Below, in pieces: positions 43,421-55,874 of a stretch of DNA of 64,000 nt. Numbering within the stretch: position 1 is the first letter of the stretch; each line of letters opens with the position of its first letter. The DNA is taken from assembly GCA_029204225.1 (NCBI GenBank), contig CM055104.1, forward strand, positions 24,939,285-25,003,284, read 5' to 3'. This stretch comes from Diphasiastrum complanatum (taxonomy: Eukaryota > Streptophyta > Lycopodiopsida > Lycopodiales > Lycopodiaceae). The position numbers and the translations under genes are program-made. Under the pieces are notes generated by a model that was not told where the DNA came from, did not search any database, and saw only the letters and a list, made by a program, of their open reading frames with translations.

Positions 43421-44820
43421 TACAAGGCCCAACGGGATGAGTTCTTAAAATGGCTCAGTTCCCCCGATGTGACGTACAATTTTTTAAATCTGGCTCCTCC
43501 CAAACATGCCATTCCTATACGTCTCTCTCTTGATCACTCCATCCCTGACCTTCTAGAAATCAACACTGACATTGGTGGCAATGATGACTTCCTGGCTGAT
43601 CCACCAGAGACATGCAGATTCTCGCCCAGACCTACAGATGCGGGCAACACATAGCCTTCCACAAGCGAGCGGGCAAGAGAAATCGATATGGGCACTAGGG
43701 CCCTGGATGATTACCTGGCAAGACCGCCTCAGCAACGAAGGGCAACCTTACCTACCGAGCTGAGAAACAACATGGCTGACACCAAAGAATCCGAAAGATT
43801 TGAAAAGAAATACCCATGCAATAGGAGGGGTGGCCAAGAAGAAATTGATCAAAGCTAGTACTCCACTAGGGCCGAGATCATAGCTGCACTGCACCCACAG
43901 CTCGAGTGGCATAATAAGATCCTTAAGGATAACAAACTATTACAAGAATATCTGAGAGTGCTGGCATGGAAGAGAATTGATGCATTCTATATGCCACTCA
44001 GATGAAGAATCCCTGGCCAATAGAGCAACCATGAGTCGAAGTGGTAAACTGGCCGATAATTCCAGGAATTTCAGATAGCACATCAATGGATGATCTGAGA
44101 TTACAATTGCTAGATTTTGGGCACAAATATAAATCTAACGCCGATCTTGTGTACGTGAAAGCGCCAAATATTGCAGATCAATGGCCTTCCTGATGAATCA
44201 AGAATGCTTTTGGAATCATGGCTTAGAACCACTACGAATCAATCCCAGCATGGCCCTCCAGTTGGAAGACGATCATGAGATGATGGCCCGGCTCTACTAC
44301 AGAGTGGCCTTTATGTCTTCCCGGTATGTTACCATGATAGAAGATTGGAAAGAGATGGGCTTTATCGAGAAAGTATGAGAGTACCTGGGGCTACTAAACT
44401 ATGGAAGCAAGCTCTGCTTCCAAGTATTCGAAGCTTTAGAAAGAAAAATGAACGAGCGGAAACAGACATCAAGGCGACGAGGCGAGCAAGACTCGCAGGA
44501 GGTTCTCAAGTGGGCTAGGATGTAGAGGCCATTGAGAGATCTCCAATTTTGTGGAACGATTTTTGTGGCCAATAAGCACCTGGTTTTATGGAAGTGAAAG
44601 AAGATCCACGCTTTTCGAGGTGACAAGCAAAATAACGTCATGTGTTGCAGTGGGTCCTGCAATAGATTAGGGGTGGATAATGTTAGCAGATTCTAGAGAA
44701 TCCCCTAGTTGCCAAGCCAAGTTGAAATACAGAGCATCTATCACCCAAGACCGAGGAGGTCTCAGAAGGAGGAGAGCAGAAAGAAGATGAGAGCCGAGCA
44801 TGAGAGCCGAGGAATGCTAT
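43421..44820 (+). other. unrecognised degenerate coding-like sequence
   Basis: GC content rises here and short plus-strand frames at 43418-43654 (DEFLKWLSSPDVTYNFLNLA) and 44181-44378 (YYRVAFMSSRYVTMIEDWKE) look protein-like, but stops separate them and I cannot place them in a family. The style resembles the frame at 47191-47920. Confidence 0.3.
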
Positions 44821-45340
44821 CTAGGAATACAGATTATCTTTATGTGAGCCTACATGGTGAATCCCAAGAAGGAATGACCATGTAGGAGCTAGTGTTATTC
44901 CTAGGCAATGTAATAAATGTAGACCCCTCTTAAATAAATTAGAGTGAGCCACCTTTTGATGGTGACCTCTAGTGGAAGAGCTAATGCCACTTGGAATTTC
45001 TAAATTAGTGGAATTGCCACTTGATCTCCACATGGGCAGCCTTCTTGTTTATTTAAGAGTCCCCCTCTCTTGTGAGGGAACTTTTACTTGCATTGTCATT
45101 ACTCTTGTTGAATAAAGAAGATCTTCCACGAGTTATTGGCAATCTTGGAGCTCCTTGTTCATGGTTGTCTTCTTGAGTGAATCTCCTATGAACATGCTTT
45201 GCATTCTCTTGTTTGTGGATGTAGAATAGAGTAAATTTCTTTTCATCTTTCCTTATGCAATGTGGTATGTAGTTGTGGATAAGTTATTGTTCTTCTTTAA
45301 GTAATTCTCAGCATCAAGGTAAACTAGATAGGCTAGAATT
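44821..45340. other. LTR-like non-coding sequence
   Basis: Contains TATTTAAGAGTCC (near 45050) and GAATAAAGAAG (near 45110), arranged like a promoter and poly(A) signal of a plant LTR. Boundaries were not found. Confidence 0.3.
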
Positions 45341-45760
45341 GTGATTCAAAGCAGAGCAGCAATCAATTGGACATGCAAGAAACAAACATTGGTAGCTCAA
45401 TCCTCATGCGAAGCTGAATATTTTGCAGCTTCAAAGATGGTGAATGAGATAGTATGGCTACAGATGATGCTGGAGGCAATTGGCATACAACAAGGAGAAT
45501 CATGCACAATGATTATGGATTCTTAGAGTGTCATATATCTATCCCAAGATCTAGTTTTTCATTCAAAGACAAAACACATACCTCTGAAGTACCATCACAT
45601 TTGAGAGCTAATCTCAAAAGGAGAGCTAAAAGTCCACTACATAAAATCTGAAGACATGGTTGTAGATTTGCTCACAAAGCCGCTCAACAAACCACTCTTC
45701 ACAAAACAAAGAAAGACAATGGGATTGGACATACACAAAAGTTGCAACATTCAAGAGGGA
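45341..45760 (+). pseudogene. Ty1/copia RNase H, 3' end of pol
   Basis: Reads INWTCKKQTLVAQSSCEAEY and ASKMVNEIVWLQMMLEAIG, then with frame changes LVFHSKTKHI and DMVVDLLTKPLNKPLF, up to SCNIQEGVLEMV. These are the RNase H core (W..KKQ..VA.SS.EAEY), the H(S/A)(R/K)TKHI motif and the terminal V.D..TKPL motif of copia pol. It runs into a purine tract and an LTR, so it is the 3' end of a plus-strand element whose upstream part is lost. Family differs from the 33-kb element. Confidence 0.85.
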
Positions 45761-45761
45761 G
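45752..45761 (+). other. polypurine tract
   Basis: CAAGAGGGAG precedes TGTTGGAAATGG at 45762. Confidence 0.7.
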
Positions 45762-46454
45762 TGTTGGAAATGGTGAACTCTTGCAACCATTCCCTGGCGT
45801 TCCCCAAAATCCCGAAGGTCAAAGACAAACTGAAGGCCGAAGAAAAGACAAAGACTGAAGACGAAGCGAAGGCCGAAGGAAAAGTGTTTGAGGTTTGTCC
45901 CTGCAACCAAATGACGAAGACACCTTGAAAAAAAAAAGACAAACTGAAGATAAACAAGTCGAGCCAATAGTTGGCAGCTCAACGAGTATGGAGTCTTGTA
46001 CTATCATGCTCAGCCGCCAAAGACAATGTCATCAGAGGATAATTAACCAACAGTTTAGCATTAAACCTGTCTTGTAAGCTATTGTTAAGTAATCTTAATA
46101 TTTCTCTAGATGGGATAAGTAAAGGATCGATTGCAGATCTATATATATGAATAGATTGACAAGGAGAGGTGCGAGAGAGTGAAGTGCTAGCATACTGTTA
46201 GCATTGTCAGCTATGCATGAAAGTCTGCCAACGAGCAGAACATAGTGAATTCATGAGAGGAGTGACAGGCCGCCAACGAGCGAGACACTGATCAACTCAC
46301 TCAAAACAAAATACAAATACAATTGCTCTCTTCTATTCCTTCATTCATTATTCGTGTCCTTTCGTTTGATAGAATGATTGGATGTCTGTGGTCTGTAGTC
46401 GTTTTCTTACGATGCTATAATAATTCTGCAAGCTAGCCAAATAGGCAGCACAAC
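45762..46454 (+). repeat. copia 3' LTR (right end tentative)
   Basis: Begins TGTTGGAAATGG after the purine tract. A TATA-like ATATATATGAATAG occurs near 46141. The end is placed at GGCAGCACA by the terminal CA only. No partner LTR in the window. Confidence 0.5.
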
Positions 46455-46671
46455 TAGGAGTAGAAAAGAAGAGCTGCCCCTGCCGAAACACAAACACTCG
46501 CCCAATCACCAAAAATCTACATGTAGTAGGTAGCCGCCATTTTACAGTGAATATCTATATAGAGATAGACGGACTGTCAATGTTGTGATGTGGGTCGGAT
46601 TTCCAAGTTGACAGTACAAAGGGTCAAATTTATACAAAGGGTCAGATTTATACACTGTGAACTAGAGTCGA

Positions 46672-46800
46672 AAAAGTTAGACCCGATCCAATTCGATCCA
46701 GGGTTGAACACGCCCAGATAAATTAGATTTGATACGATCCAATCTAGGGTCGAAGGCGCCCGAAAAAATTAGAACCGATCCGACCCGACCTAGGGTCAGA
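46672..46800. repeat. about 62-bp degenerate tandem repeat
   Basis: AGACCCGATCCAATTCGATC, then AGGGTTGAACACGCCC, recurs in altered form twice more to about 46800. Confidence 0.55.
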
Positions 46801-47190
46801 AAAATCTCTCTTTGACAAGAATGACATTGGGTCGAAAATAGGCCTGGGTCAAAAAGATTCGATCCTTTGCTAAAATTTTCGAGTCTTCATATTTTTGTGT
46901 AGTTTTTCATAATAAGCATGAACAGGTTTCAAGATGCTCATAACCTAATGGAATTGGGCTTGAGTATGAATTCCAACACCTACACATGGAGAAGACAACC
47001 TGGTTAGCTCAATTGACACCTGCCAACAGACCGCTCAGCCAAGTCGAGATGGATTTAAATACTCACGTAGTAGATGAATGTCTACCGTGAAACCTTTGAC
47101 AAATACCAGGCTGATTTCGACAACTATAGATGGAGTGTCTTACAAGAACTTGTACAGACAAAGAACACCCTTAAGGCATGCTAGCGCCAC

Positions 47191-47920
47191 ATGGAACAAC
47201 AACCACAACCAGCCCCAGTGGTGATTCCAATGCCACCCACGGTCGAAACTGCAATGGCTAGTTCTAGCCAGGACAAAGAGAAAAAGGTAGCATGGCTGGA
47301 ATCTCAAGCACAAGCATCAGACATGGTAGAGGCCAATGTGCAAGATCAAGGACCAAGCAACAGAGCCAAGCCACATCCAAGGGGAGCGTCAGGCCTCCAC
47401 ATCTCAAGGCTAGCACTCGGGATCAATCTCTACCAGCCACACTTTTCACCGACCCAAGTCCGTAGAGGACACATCAACGAGTTTCTAGTCAAACATCCTT
47501 ACGAGCCCTCATAAGGCGGCTGGCAGCTATCATTTTTAGCCCAAACCATCAAGGACAACGAGCTCAAGTCACTCCCAGCACTCCAACCCCAACCGGAGTG
47601 GCACATCAGTTTTTCGAGAGAGACCATGTGGTCATCAGGGCCTATGTGCGAGTCCACGACAATTAAGGATCAATGCGCACCTCCTGCACGAGACGATATA
47701 AATGGGCAGCATGTAGCATCCCTCTGGATCAAATCACACTCGATAATATGAATTGGTCGGTCATCTCTTCAGAGTACAAATGGAAGACGGATGTAGATGC
47801 CAAAAGCGCTCTCATCCAATTTTCGAAGAAATATATCAATTGTCCCGACCCCACAGTCCACGCGGCTGCAACATTTGTCCAGAACTTAGAGTTTTTTATG
47901 GTGTTGTACTTTTAGTTTCT
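47191..47920 (+). pseudogene. unrecognised coding-like frame
   Basis: A 107-codon frame (47191-47514) starts MEQQPQPAPVVIPMPP and includes DKEKKVAWLESQAQA and SGLHISRLALGINLYQPHF. Further frames follow with shifts (MNWSVISSEYKWKTDVDAKS, 47748-47910). I do not recognise a family. Pro/Gln-rich starts of this kind are common in retrotransposon Gag regions; host origin cannot be excluded. Confidence 0.3.
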
Positions 47921-48996
47921 TTCTATGTTCAGTTATGGCGGCCTCCCATCTAATAGAATTACAATGATTCTAAAATGTGTTGTGTAGGGTGAGTATGAGT
48001 AGGATCCACTCTATTCATGGTTTCTATTGTTTGTTTATGGGTTCTTCTATGGCGGTCTCCCAACTAGAAGAGAACTAAAAATGGAGGAATGATTAAGTTA
48101 CTTTATGGCAGTCTCCCATCTAGTATAATGCAAATAACAACACTAAGCTATCTAAAACTAACTCCACAAGGGAATGGAAGCAAAGTGAACAAAGATAATC
48201 CCATAATAACATTCACATTAATTAACCAAATGAGAAAAGCTTAGTGGGGCTCGAGCACCTACCACCAAGTATTCTATCCACAAGTGGAAACATGAGTTGC
48301 ATGCACAAAATATCACAAAAATGTCTTTATTATCACAATGCTTATACAAGTGTTGTTGGAGGCCCAAATCCACTCCCATATATGGAAAGATTGGTGGGCC
48401 TAAGCTTAAACATGCTTATGGGACTAAGTCCAAACTTAAAACTAATTAACTTGTGCACTTACACTAACTTAAAATTAAACTTAACTTGAACTTAGGAATT
48501 AACTTAACTTAGGAATTAAATCTTAAACTTAGACATTCTAAGTTGAACCGTTACAAATGATTGTTTGTAATAGTTAAACTTAAATAGTAAAAGGTCTAAG
48601 CATAAGGTTTTCCTAATCTGAATTACTTGTGGACTTACAAAACACATGCCACAATAAATTCCTATGTTGGGCTAACATAAGGGAACCCATTATCCCCCTC
48701 TTTATTGGATTGGCGGTCCCACGCCAATGGCAGCTGCTCTTTGTCGGGTTGTGTCATCGTAGGTCTCCTTATTGAGAGTGACTATGATGGCATGCAGCTC
48801 GTTGCCAACGTGCTCCAACATTTGCTACCGTAACTTGCAGGCCATAATAGTGGAGGATGTTCTGGAGGAAGCCATGCATTTGCCATATTTCCATCATGTC
48901 GACATGTAGGGCATTTGTCATGGCCGCACGATAATAAAGCTGAAGCACGTTGGGGCAGGTCAATTGTTCAAGCTTCGAGCTTCGAGCTTTTGAGCT
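47921..48996. other. no gene; short repeated motif
   Basis: TATGGCGG(C/T)CTCCCATCTA-like words occur three times, near 47934, 48049 and 48105. Otherwise nothing recognised. Confidence 0.35.
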
Positions 48997-49345
48997 CTAA
49001 TATATGGCCCTTTTGCTACAAAATAGTCTTCCAAGGCTATGAGATTTTCTTATGGTCCACCTAGTTCCATCATTTATGTTAGTTTTCTCTACAATGTGTC
49101 TCGGTAAACAAGGCAAACTATCCACATTTGTCACTCTTTTCCTAAGCTCCTCTATAGTTGGACCTCTCCCCAAATGTTGTATAGTAAAAAAAAGCATTAT
49201 AGCGAGATGACGCAATAGGGATGTAGAATGTCATGTATAGTTGTTGCATAAAGACCAATTTTCTTTTTCTGATTTTAGTTGCCAGCCAACTGCCATGAAT
49301 AGACTCTGCCAAATTAGTTCTCGGTATAGCATATCTATCATCCAT
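48997..49345 (-). pseudogene. DNA-transposase-like scrap
   Basis: Two overlapping frames related by a frameshift: RTNLAESIHGSWLATKIRKR, LVFMQQLYMTF (49345-49142), then LGRGPTIEELRKRVTNVDSL (49215-48997). The order NLAES.H..W then G(R/T)GP(T/S)..EL looks like the C-terminal part of a transposase in which N..E is close to the catalytic Glu. Family unresolved and not obviously that of the gene at 3857-11580. Confidence 0.4.
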
Positions 49346-49603
49346 CCTCTACAAAACAATCGGAACATAAAAGTTTCAAAAACTGACAAGAAACAAGTTT
49401 GCCTATTTGGCAAAAAACAAGAATTTATTCAAGGTTGAATTTAGACTGACACCTTCACCATAAATTCCCCCCAGTGAGAAATTTGTGCATGCCACCATCC
49501 CATGGAATCAAGAAATTTCATTGACCTTTGCATGATCTACATTCCATCATTTTTGGATAATCTCACGGACTTGTTGTCGTCGTTGCAGCTTGCCCAGCTT
49601 GCG
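49346..49603. other. spacer, nothing recognised
   Basis: Short stretch between the transposase scrap and the copia pol remnant. No motif. Confidence 0.3.
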
Positions 49604-52113
49604 TCATTGTAGTGTTGCAGCTCGAATCCTTTTTATTCTAGTTTTTCTGCTTTGTAGGTTAGTCTCATATTTTGGGTGCCTTTCAGATATTGCAGAATTC
49701 TTTTCGCCATCTGCCAATGTGCCATGCCAGGACTGACTCAGATGCAGACTCAGATACATCACTCCTCTGATTCGATCTCTTCTAATCTCCAGCCCAAGGT
49801 ATTTTGTTGTTTCTCCCAAATCTGTGATTTCATAACTTGCAAATATTTGACTCTTCATTTAGGGCTACTCATACCTGCCCAAAACCGTATGGATCATGTA
49901 TATATAGGTTATGATATCTCACCAAAATCAACCAAGTAATTTCATGATTTTTTTTCTCATATTGGTGCAATTGCTCTCTATGTTCATAATTGTTTGAGTT
50001 GTATGAGTATCCAACCATGATCCCTTTGATTGAATTTGGATCATCTTGTTTCCTTGTTTACAAGGGTACATGAACAAAGCAAGCACATCCAAAAACTCTA
50101 AGGTGATCAACCTTAGGTTTCTTCTTGCATAAGATTTCATATGGTGATCTTCCTACAAGTGTATTGTGAGGTAATCTATTGCACAAATAATTTGCACAAT
50201 TGATTGCCTCTCCCCAATATTCAATAGGCAAAGAAGGTTCAATTTTTAGCACATTCACATAGAGATCGATTTTTCCTTTCGGCAACCCCATTTTGAGATG
50301 GGGAATAAGCACAAGAAAATTCTCTCTTGATTCCTTGAACCTCACAATAATCATGGAACTTATTGGAGACGTATTCACCTCCTCCATCACAACTGAAAGC
50401 TTTAACTTTAAAAGAAAATTGTTTCTCAACATAAGCTTTGAAAACTAGGAAGTATTCAAACACCATAGCTTTTGAAGAAAGAAGGTACAACCAACTATAT
50501 CTTGTAAAGTCATCAATGAAGGTAACAAAACAAGTAGCACCACCAATTCTTTTTGATCAAGAAAAGTGATTATCCGAGTGAGTTAATTCCAAAGGATGAG
50601 AAGTCTTAATAGAAGACCTTTGATATGGCTTTCTATGTGATTTTGCAATAGCACAAGCCTCACATGGCTTGATATCTTTGAAAAGTGATCTTGGTAGGCC
50701 AATAGCCTTATCATTCTTGATCATAGAAAGCATAGATTTTGTAGTTGGGATGTCCCAACCTTCTATGCCATAACTCCTCCTTAGATATAAAAGCAATTTC
50801 ACAAAAATTTGCAATTTCATAAAAATTTAACTTGAAGATGCCACCATATCTAGATCCATTAGCTAGGATCTCATCACCTTTCTTAATAAAGCAAGTATTG
50901 GCATTGAATTTCACATCACAACCACAATCAAGCAACTTTCCAACACTTATCAAGTTCCTTGTAAGCTTAGGAACAAAAAGAACATTGGAAAGTGATAGAA
51001 CTTTAGAAGAAACAAGTTTTAAAGAAATAGTGCCAATTCCTTCAATAGAGCATTCATGATCATTTGCTATATAAATAGATCTTTTAAGTCCTTCATAAGG
51101 TACAATAGAGTCAAAAGACTCCTTAGAACAACACATGTGTGATGAGGCACCACTATTGATGTACCATGCTCCATCCGTTTTGAAGGGTGTTGAAGAAAAG
51201 CTTGACACCATGAGGGATCCTTCTCCATCACTTGCAATAAAGTCTCCTCTTTCTCATTAGAGAGATTTGCTTGTTTGAGTTTATTTTTCTTTTTGAAGCA
51301 ATTAGAGGCATAGTGCTACTTTTTGCCACAAAAGAGACACTTGACTTTCTTCTTCTTGGTCTTGGAAGTAGAAGGATGAGTTTAGTCATCCTCTTCTCCA
51401 TCTTTGTCTTTGTCCTTTGCTTTGTCTTTGATGAAAGCTTGAGAAAACTAGTTCTTGCTCCTCCCTTTGTGCTTGTCCTTGACAAAAAGAGCTTTGTCTT
51501 TGTCCATATGCTCGAGTTTGTTCATTCTTGAAAGTTTGTAACTTTGCCTTGCTTCTTTAGAGATGAGAATTCCTTGAAGAGTCTCCGAATTGAGCAACTC
51601 CGCCTTTATGGCAAAGGATTGAACAAGATTATCATAGTCTTCTTTTAAGCCATTTAGAATGACTTGTACTAGCTCATCGAGGTTGATTGTGACACCAACA
51701 CAAGCAAGCTCCCTATGAAGATCTTTTACTCTTATAACATAATTTGATGCACTCTCCTCACTTCTTTGAAAGCTTTGAAACATATGATTTCTAAGAGTGA
51801 GAATTCTAGAAGTGTTTTTAGCTTCATAAATAGACTTAAGTGCATCCAAAGCTTCTTTAGCAATGGTGCAAGATCCTATTTCTCTTAGAATCTCATTAGA
51901 GACATTCATTTTAATGAATTGTAAAGCCATCCTAGCTCTCTTCTTAAACTTTGGTATTTCAAGTTGTGCTTGAGGCTCCTCCTCAATACCAAGTACTATG
52001 TCCATAACATCCTGGAGTATAAGAACAGACTCCATCCTAGCCTTCCGTATTGAATAATTGGAGGTACTTAATATTTCACTTGGTTCTAAGAGATATCCAC
52101 CTATAGGTGCCAT
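49604..52113 (-). pseudogene. gag-pol: decayed Ty1/copia gag-pol
   Basis: Right to left: Gag from ATG 52113 (MAPIGGYLLEPSEIL, RMESVLILQDVMDIVLGIEE) to about 51448; a frameshifted basic and zinc-knuckle region (51485-51228); protease WYINSGASSHM at 51166-51134, with Asn for the catalytic Asp; LWHRRLGHPNYK; CEACAIAKSHRKPY (50650); integrase GGGEYVSNKFHDYCEVQG and GVAERKNRSLCECAK (50490-50240); YWGEAINCANYLCNRLP and VFGCACFVHVPL (50432-50058); late RT YEITDLGETTKYLGLEIRRD (49858-49750). The central RT with YVDD is missing between about 49928 and 49858. Stops and frameshifts confirm it is dead. Its Gag is closest to the fragment at 57548. Confidence 0.9.
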
Positions 52114-52868
52114 ATTGTGAAGACTTCTTGTTTTTGGACAATTATATGTTTGAGCTTATTCCAAACAAACTAGATGTTGCTACTCTCTTTCACTATAGGA
52201 ATTTTCAAGGGTGTACTACAAATCCTATGTAAAATCTTGCAACTGAATTTGAGATAGGTCTCAAATATTCCACCAAAACAAGATAAACTAGAGCAATCTC
52301 TCAAAATGAATTAAAGAGTATAGACAAGATTTGATTCTACTTTTGGCATGTGTGAAATGCTTCAAAAGACAACACTATTGATTTGAAGAAGGCTCGATGT
52401 GTTCAATAACTCAAAACTATGTCTAGATCTCAAGTTTCTTGTATTGATTACTCAAAAAATGGATTGTGAATCAAGCAAAATTTGAATCAAATCAGAAAGT
52501 GGTCACTCAGATTTTGGAACTCTCCCTACCCTCTTTAAGAGTTTATAACTCTTGATAGACACATCAGATTGATTTGAGACCAATTGCTATGGAAACATCT
52601 TATAAGCTTTCCATCAAGCTATAAGATCATTATCTTTGGACCTAAGATGAAGGAAATAAAGAGGTTTGAAAATCCCTAATTTTTACATGTGCAAAATTTC
52701 AGAATTCCATACAATGTCAATTATGATCTGAAAATCTTGATTCTATCCTCTTTGATCCAAACACTTTTCAAGAAAAGGTAAAGAAAAGTGGTAAACAACT
52801 TTTTTGCTTGAATTGTACTCAAAATTTCCTACACAATCAATGATAATAGCATGCAAAGCCTAATTTGA
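52114..52868 (-). other. untranslated leader of the decayed copia
   Basis: About 755 bp between primer site and gag; no conserved frame. Confidence 0.5.
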
Positions 52869-52879
52869 CTCTGATACTA
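52869..52879 (-). other. primer binding site, one mismatch
   Basis: Minus-strand TAGTATCAGAG, one base from the TGGTATCAGAG seen in the other copia elements. Confidence 0.65.
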
Positions 52880-53108
52880 TGATGAAAAATCAGCAAGTTC
52901 ACACATGTGGGAAATAATCCTAAAGTGTGAATAATCTTATTAAGCTTTATGTTTAGCACATAATCTGATTCTAGATTGAATATCAAGATCTAGTACAAGA
53001 ATTTATGACCAAAGCACAATCTAGCATGCTAGGAATCAAAGAATGATTGCTTCCAACATCAAAAGAGAAGAAGTACAAAGAATTTAATGCATTAGCATAG
53101 CCTTCTTC

Positions 53109-53144
<36 letters not shown>

Positions 53145-53679
53145 TTCAAGCATACAAGTTGATAGATCCAAATTGACATGGAATAACTTCAAACCTTGGT
53201 TCTTCATCAAAAATAATGAGAGAGCTCACATACATTTATGGATATTGGAATAGCTCAAGGTAGAACCACCTCTCTTCTACTTTCTTCCACATTTGAAAGT
53301 GATAACTAAAAAACTAGTGACATTTTTCACTTTACATGAATGCATATCTACCTACTTTTACCAAGTGGCAATTTCTAGACTAGAATTGTCCAAATCACTA
53401 TGAATGTTTCCAATTCACTTTGTGCATGCCTTGCATGTCACTTTGGATCACTTACAAACTTTGCATGTGATATGCCACGAGTTTCGCTAAGCCCATAATT
53501 GGCATTTCTATGCCTACATTCTACATGCATGTTGTAATTGACCAACTAGACATATGAAACCATGTAGCTCGAGTTTCTTCTAGGCCAAATTTGGCATTTG
53601 CAATATGAAACATTACATACGCATAGAAAAAACTTTACCAAAGCCTAAAGTCAAGATAGATGATTTTTCATTTTCAACA
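52880..53679 (-). repeat. 5' LTR of the decayed copia
   Basis: Plus-strand TGATGAAAAATC...GATTTTTCATTTTCAACA, with matching inverted ends. It contains (GA)16 at 53111-53142 and CACACATGTGG near 52890. Confidence 0.6.
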
Positions 53680-53689
53680 GTTGTCACCT

Positions 53690-55116
53690 CCGCTCCCAGG
53701 TGTGTATTTTCTGTTTCAGGCACTAAAAGTTGTGCCTGGAGTGGGGCGAGATGTTGTGTTGTCTACTGTTGGATCTCCTAGACCTTGATTTAGGTGTCCA
53801 TTGTAGCTTTAGCAAGGGCCTTGATGTACCCTTGGAGACCTTCTTCGTGCTTTTTTAGTTTTAGCACCTCGAACTTCTCTGCCTGCTCATGATGTTGGGC
53901 TATTAGTAGGTCTTGCTAGAGCTGGATGATTTCTACTCGCAACTGTGTATTGCTTGTGGCCAACTCCAATACCCCGCCATCCAAAATGGCTTTGGTCGCT
54001 ACCGCATCCTGGACAAATGTTCCCAAGACTTGGTAGGTCGTTCTGAGGTCCGTGGGACCAGCCAGTAGGGTGGTTCTAGTTGGGGCTTGGTGAGATGTTG
54101 TCCGGATGATCTGCATGCCATTGTCATTGTCTTAAATGAGTTTTTTCGGCGTTAACATGCTGTTAGGTGCGGTGGGGTCAACACGGTCCGACGATGCCAT
54201 AAATGTTGTCTGTACAACTGTGTCATCGGGTAACAGTTTGTCACCCTTGGCAGCTTTCAGAGGTGAAGTGGGTGGTGTGAGAGGGCTGGTGGTGGTTTGG
54301 AGAGGTGTAAGAATGGATTTCTCAGAGGGGATGATAGGAATGGTGGGAAACTGAAGGATGGTGTCTAGGATGGAGGGAGACAGAGGGGGTGAGGATCCTT
54401 TTAGGAATGACAAGAGGTTAATGAGATTCATCCAGTTGAATGTGTCGGTAGAGATCTATGAATCAAGAGAGTTTATGTGGAGAAGTGGGGTGGAAATGGA
54501 TGCAAGAGGTATGGAAGAATCGATGGTGATGGTAGGAGTGGAAGATGTGAGAGTGGGTGTGGAAGGGGGAGGGATGGGAGCGATAGGAGCAAAAGTGGTG
54601 GCAGTGGTGGATGGTTGAATAGAAGCGGAAGTCGTGGTTGTGGAAGAAGCAGATGCAGGGCGTGTTGTGCAGAACGTTGTCAGGTGGCAATGGGGGATGG
54701 TTGAATAGAAGCGGAAGTAGTGGTTGTGGAAGAAGCAGATGCAGGGCGTGTTGGTGCAGAACATTGTCGGGTGGCAAGAGTGCTGGTTGATGTGGAAGCT
54801 GCGCCACGCATTCGTTTGTAGGCCGGTGAGTCGGTAACTATTGGAAGAGTGGATGTGGAGGTGACGGAAGGTGGGACAAGGTTAGTGTATGGAACGATGG
54901 TAGAGAGAATGTAGGCACAATTAAAATCTTGGAGCTTCTGTTCAAGAAAGCAAGCGAAGTTACAAAGCAGGGGGCCGGTGGCGATGCGCTCATGCACATA
55001 TTGGGCTTAATACCAATTTTGCTGGATGAAGTGCCAAATGACTCGAATTTTGTCCTTATATAGGCAAGAATTTGAGTGCCTATTAGGAGAAGTACATTTT
55101 CCCAGTTCAGTTCCAA
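53690..55116 (-). pseudogene. unrecognised ORF downstream of gypsy integrase end, broken
   Basis: Right to left: VHERIATGPLLCNFACFLEQ (frame 54997-54680), a long Ser/Thr/Pro-rich part (54800-54130) with LTPLQTTTSPLTPPTSPLKA, then a probable coiled coil (LATSNTQLRVEIIQL; AEKFEVLKLKKHEEGLQGY at about 53870-53800) after one stop. An 86-bp tandem duplication (54609 and 54695) shifts the frame, which explains two overlapping open frames here. It lies in the same orientation as, and downstream of, the gypsy integrase end at 55875-56083, an arrangement also seen at 43420-40537. Function unknown; possibly a retroelement accessory ORF. Confidence 0.4.
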
Positions 55117-55153
55117 CCAAATTTTTGAAGGGACCTTCTTCCCATAATTCTAA

Positions 55154-55540
55154 GGCCTCAAAGAAGTCTGTGAAGGTCAAAAAGGTATTTTAGATGCCCT
55201 GTGAAGGTTCTACGAAGGTTCACCAGCTCTACGAAGGTTGAACTCTCGCAGAAAGGGAACTCTTGCACAACATTCTCTGTATATCATATTTTCATGATCT
55301 GACCATGTAGGCAGGTCAATTTCATTGCCTTGAGTCCAAAAATGATGTTTGTGAAGGTTGGTTTGAAGGTTTTGATTCCCTACGAAGGTTCCTTAAATAC
55401 CACTTTTCTGAACCTTCGCAAACACTCAAATTTGATTGATTTTTTATAACTGATTTTTGTAGAGATTTTTGTGGGTCCATGTGGATCGGATCTTACTATG
55501 GAAGCTTCTGTGAAGGTCGTTTTGAAGATTTGGTTGCTGA
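55154..55540. repeat. dispersed GAAGGTT motif cluster
   Basis: (T/A)(C/G)(T/G)GAAGGTT(C) recurs about ten times, for example CTACGAAGGTTC near 55210 and 55230. No fixed period; probably the 3' untranslated or LTR part of the gypsy element. Confidence 0.45.
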
Positions 55541-55874
55541 TCTATCAGTTTAAGTGATTTTCACCTCTACTTTTGGTAATTTTTCTCAAGATCTGTGCTG
55601 TAGATCTATATTTTTTTGAGGCTATGTAGTTTCTGATGATGATCTGCTATTCTTTTGATCCCATCTAGATCTAGATCCTACTTGGATCATGTTGGATCTT
55701 GTCTGATCTGCCCAGATCTTGCCCAATCTTGTTGAATCTTGATGGATTTCGCTTGATCTGACTATATCTACTTAGATCTAACTTATTTTCATTAGATCTA
55801 GCTGTGATGACTCTTGTGATGGATAAACTGTCCCTTGTATGTGTTGTGCATTCCCAAGCTCAATCTCTGTCTTA
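55541..55874. other. non-coding, GATCT-rich
   Basis: Between 55640 and 55800 the word GATCT or GATCTTG recurs every 10-20 bp. No gene. Confidence 0.4.

Noticed and set aside
55620-55810. GATCT-rich stretch as a true tandem repeat
   Set aside because: Spacing is irregular and similarity between units is limited to the short word.
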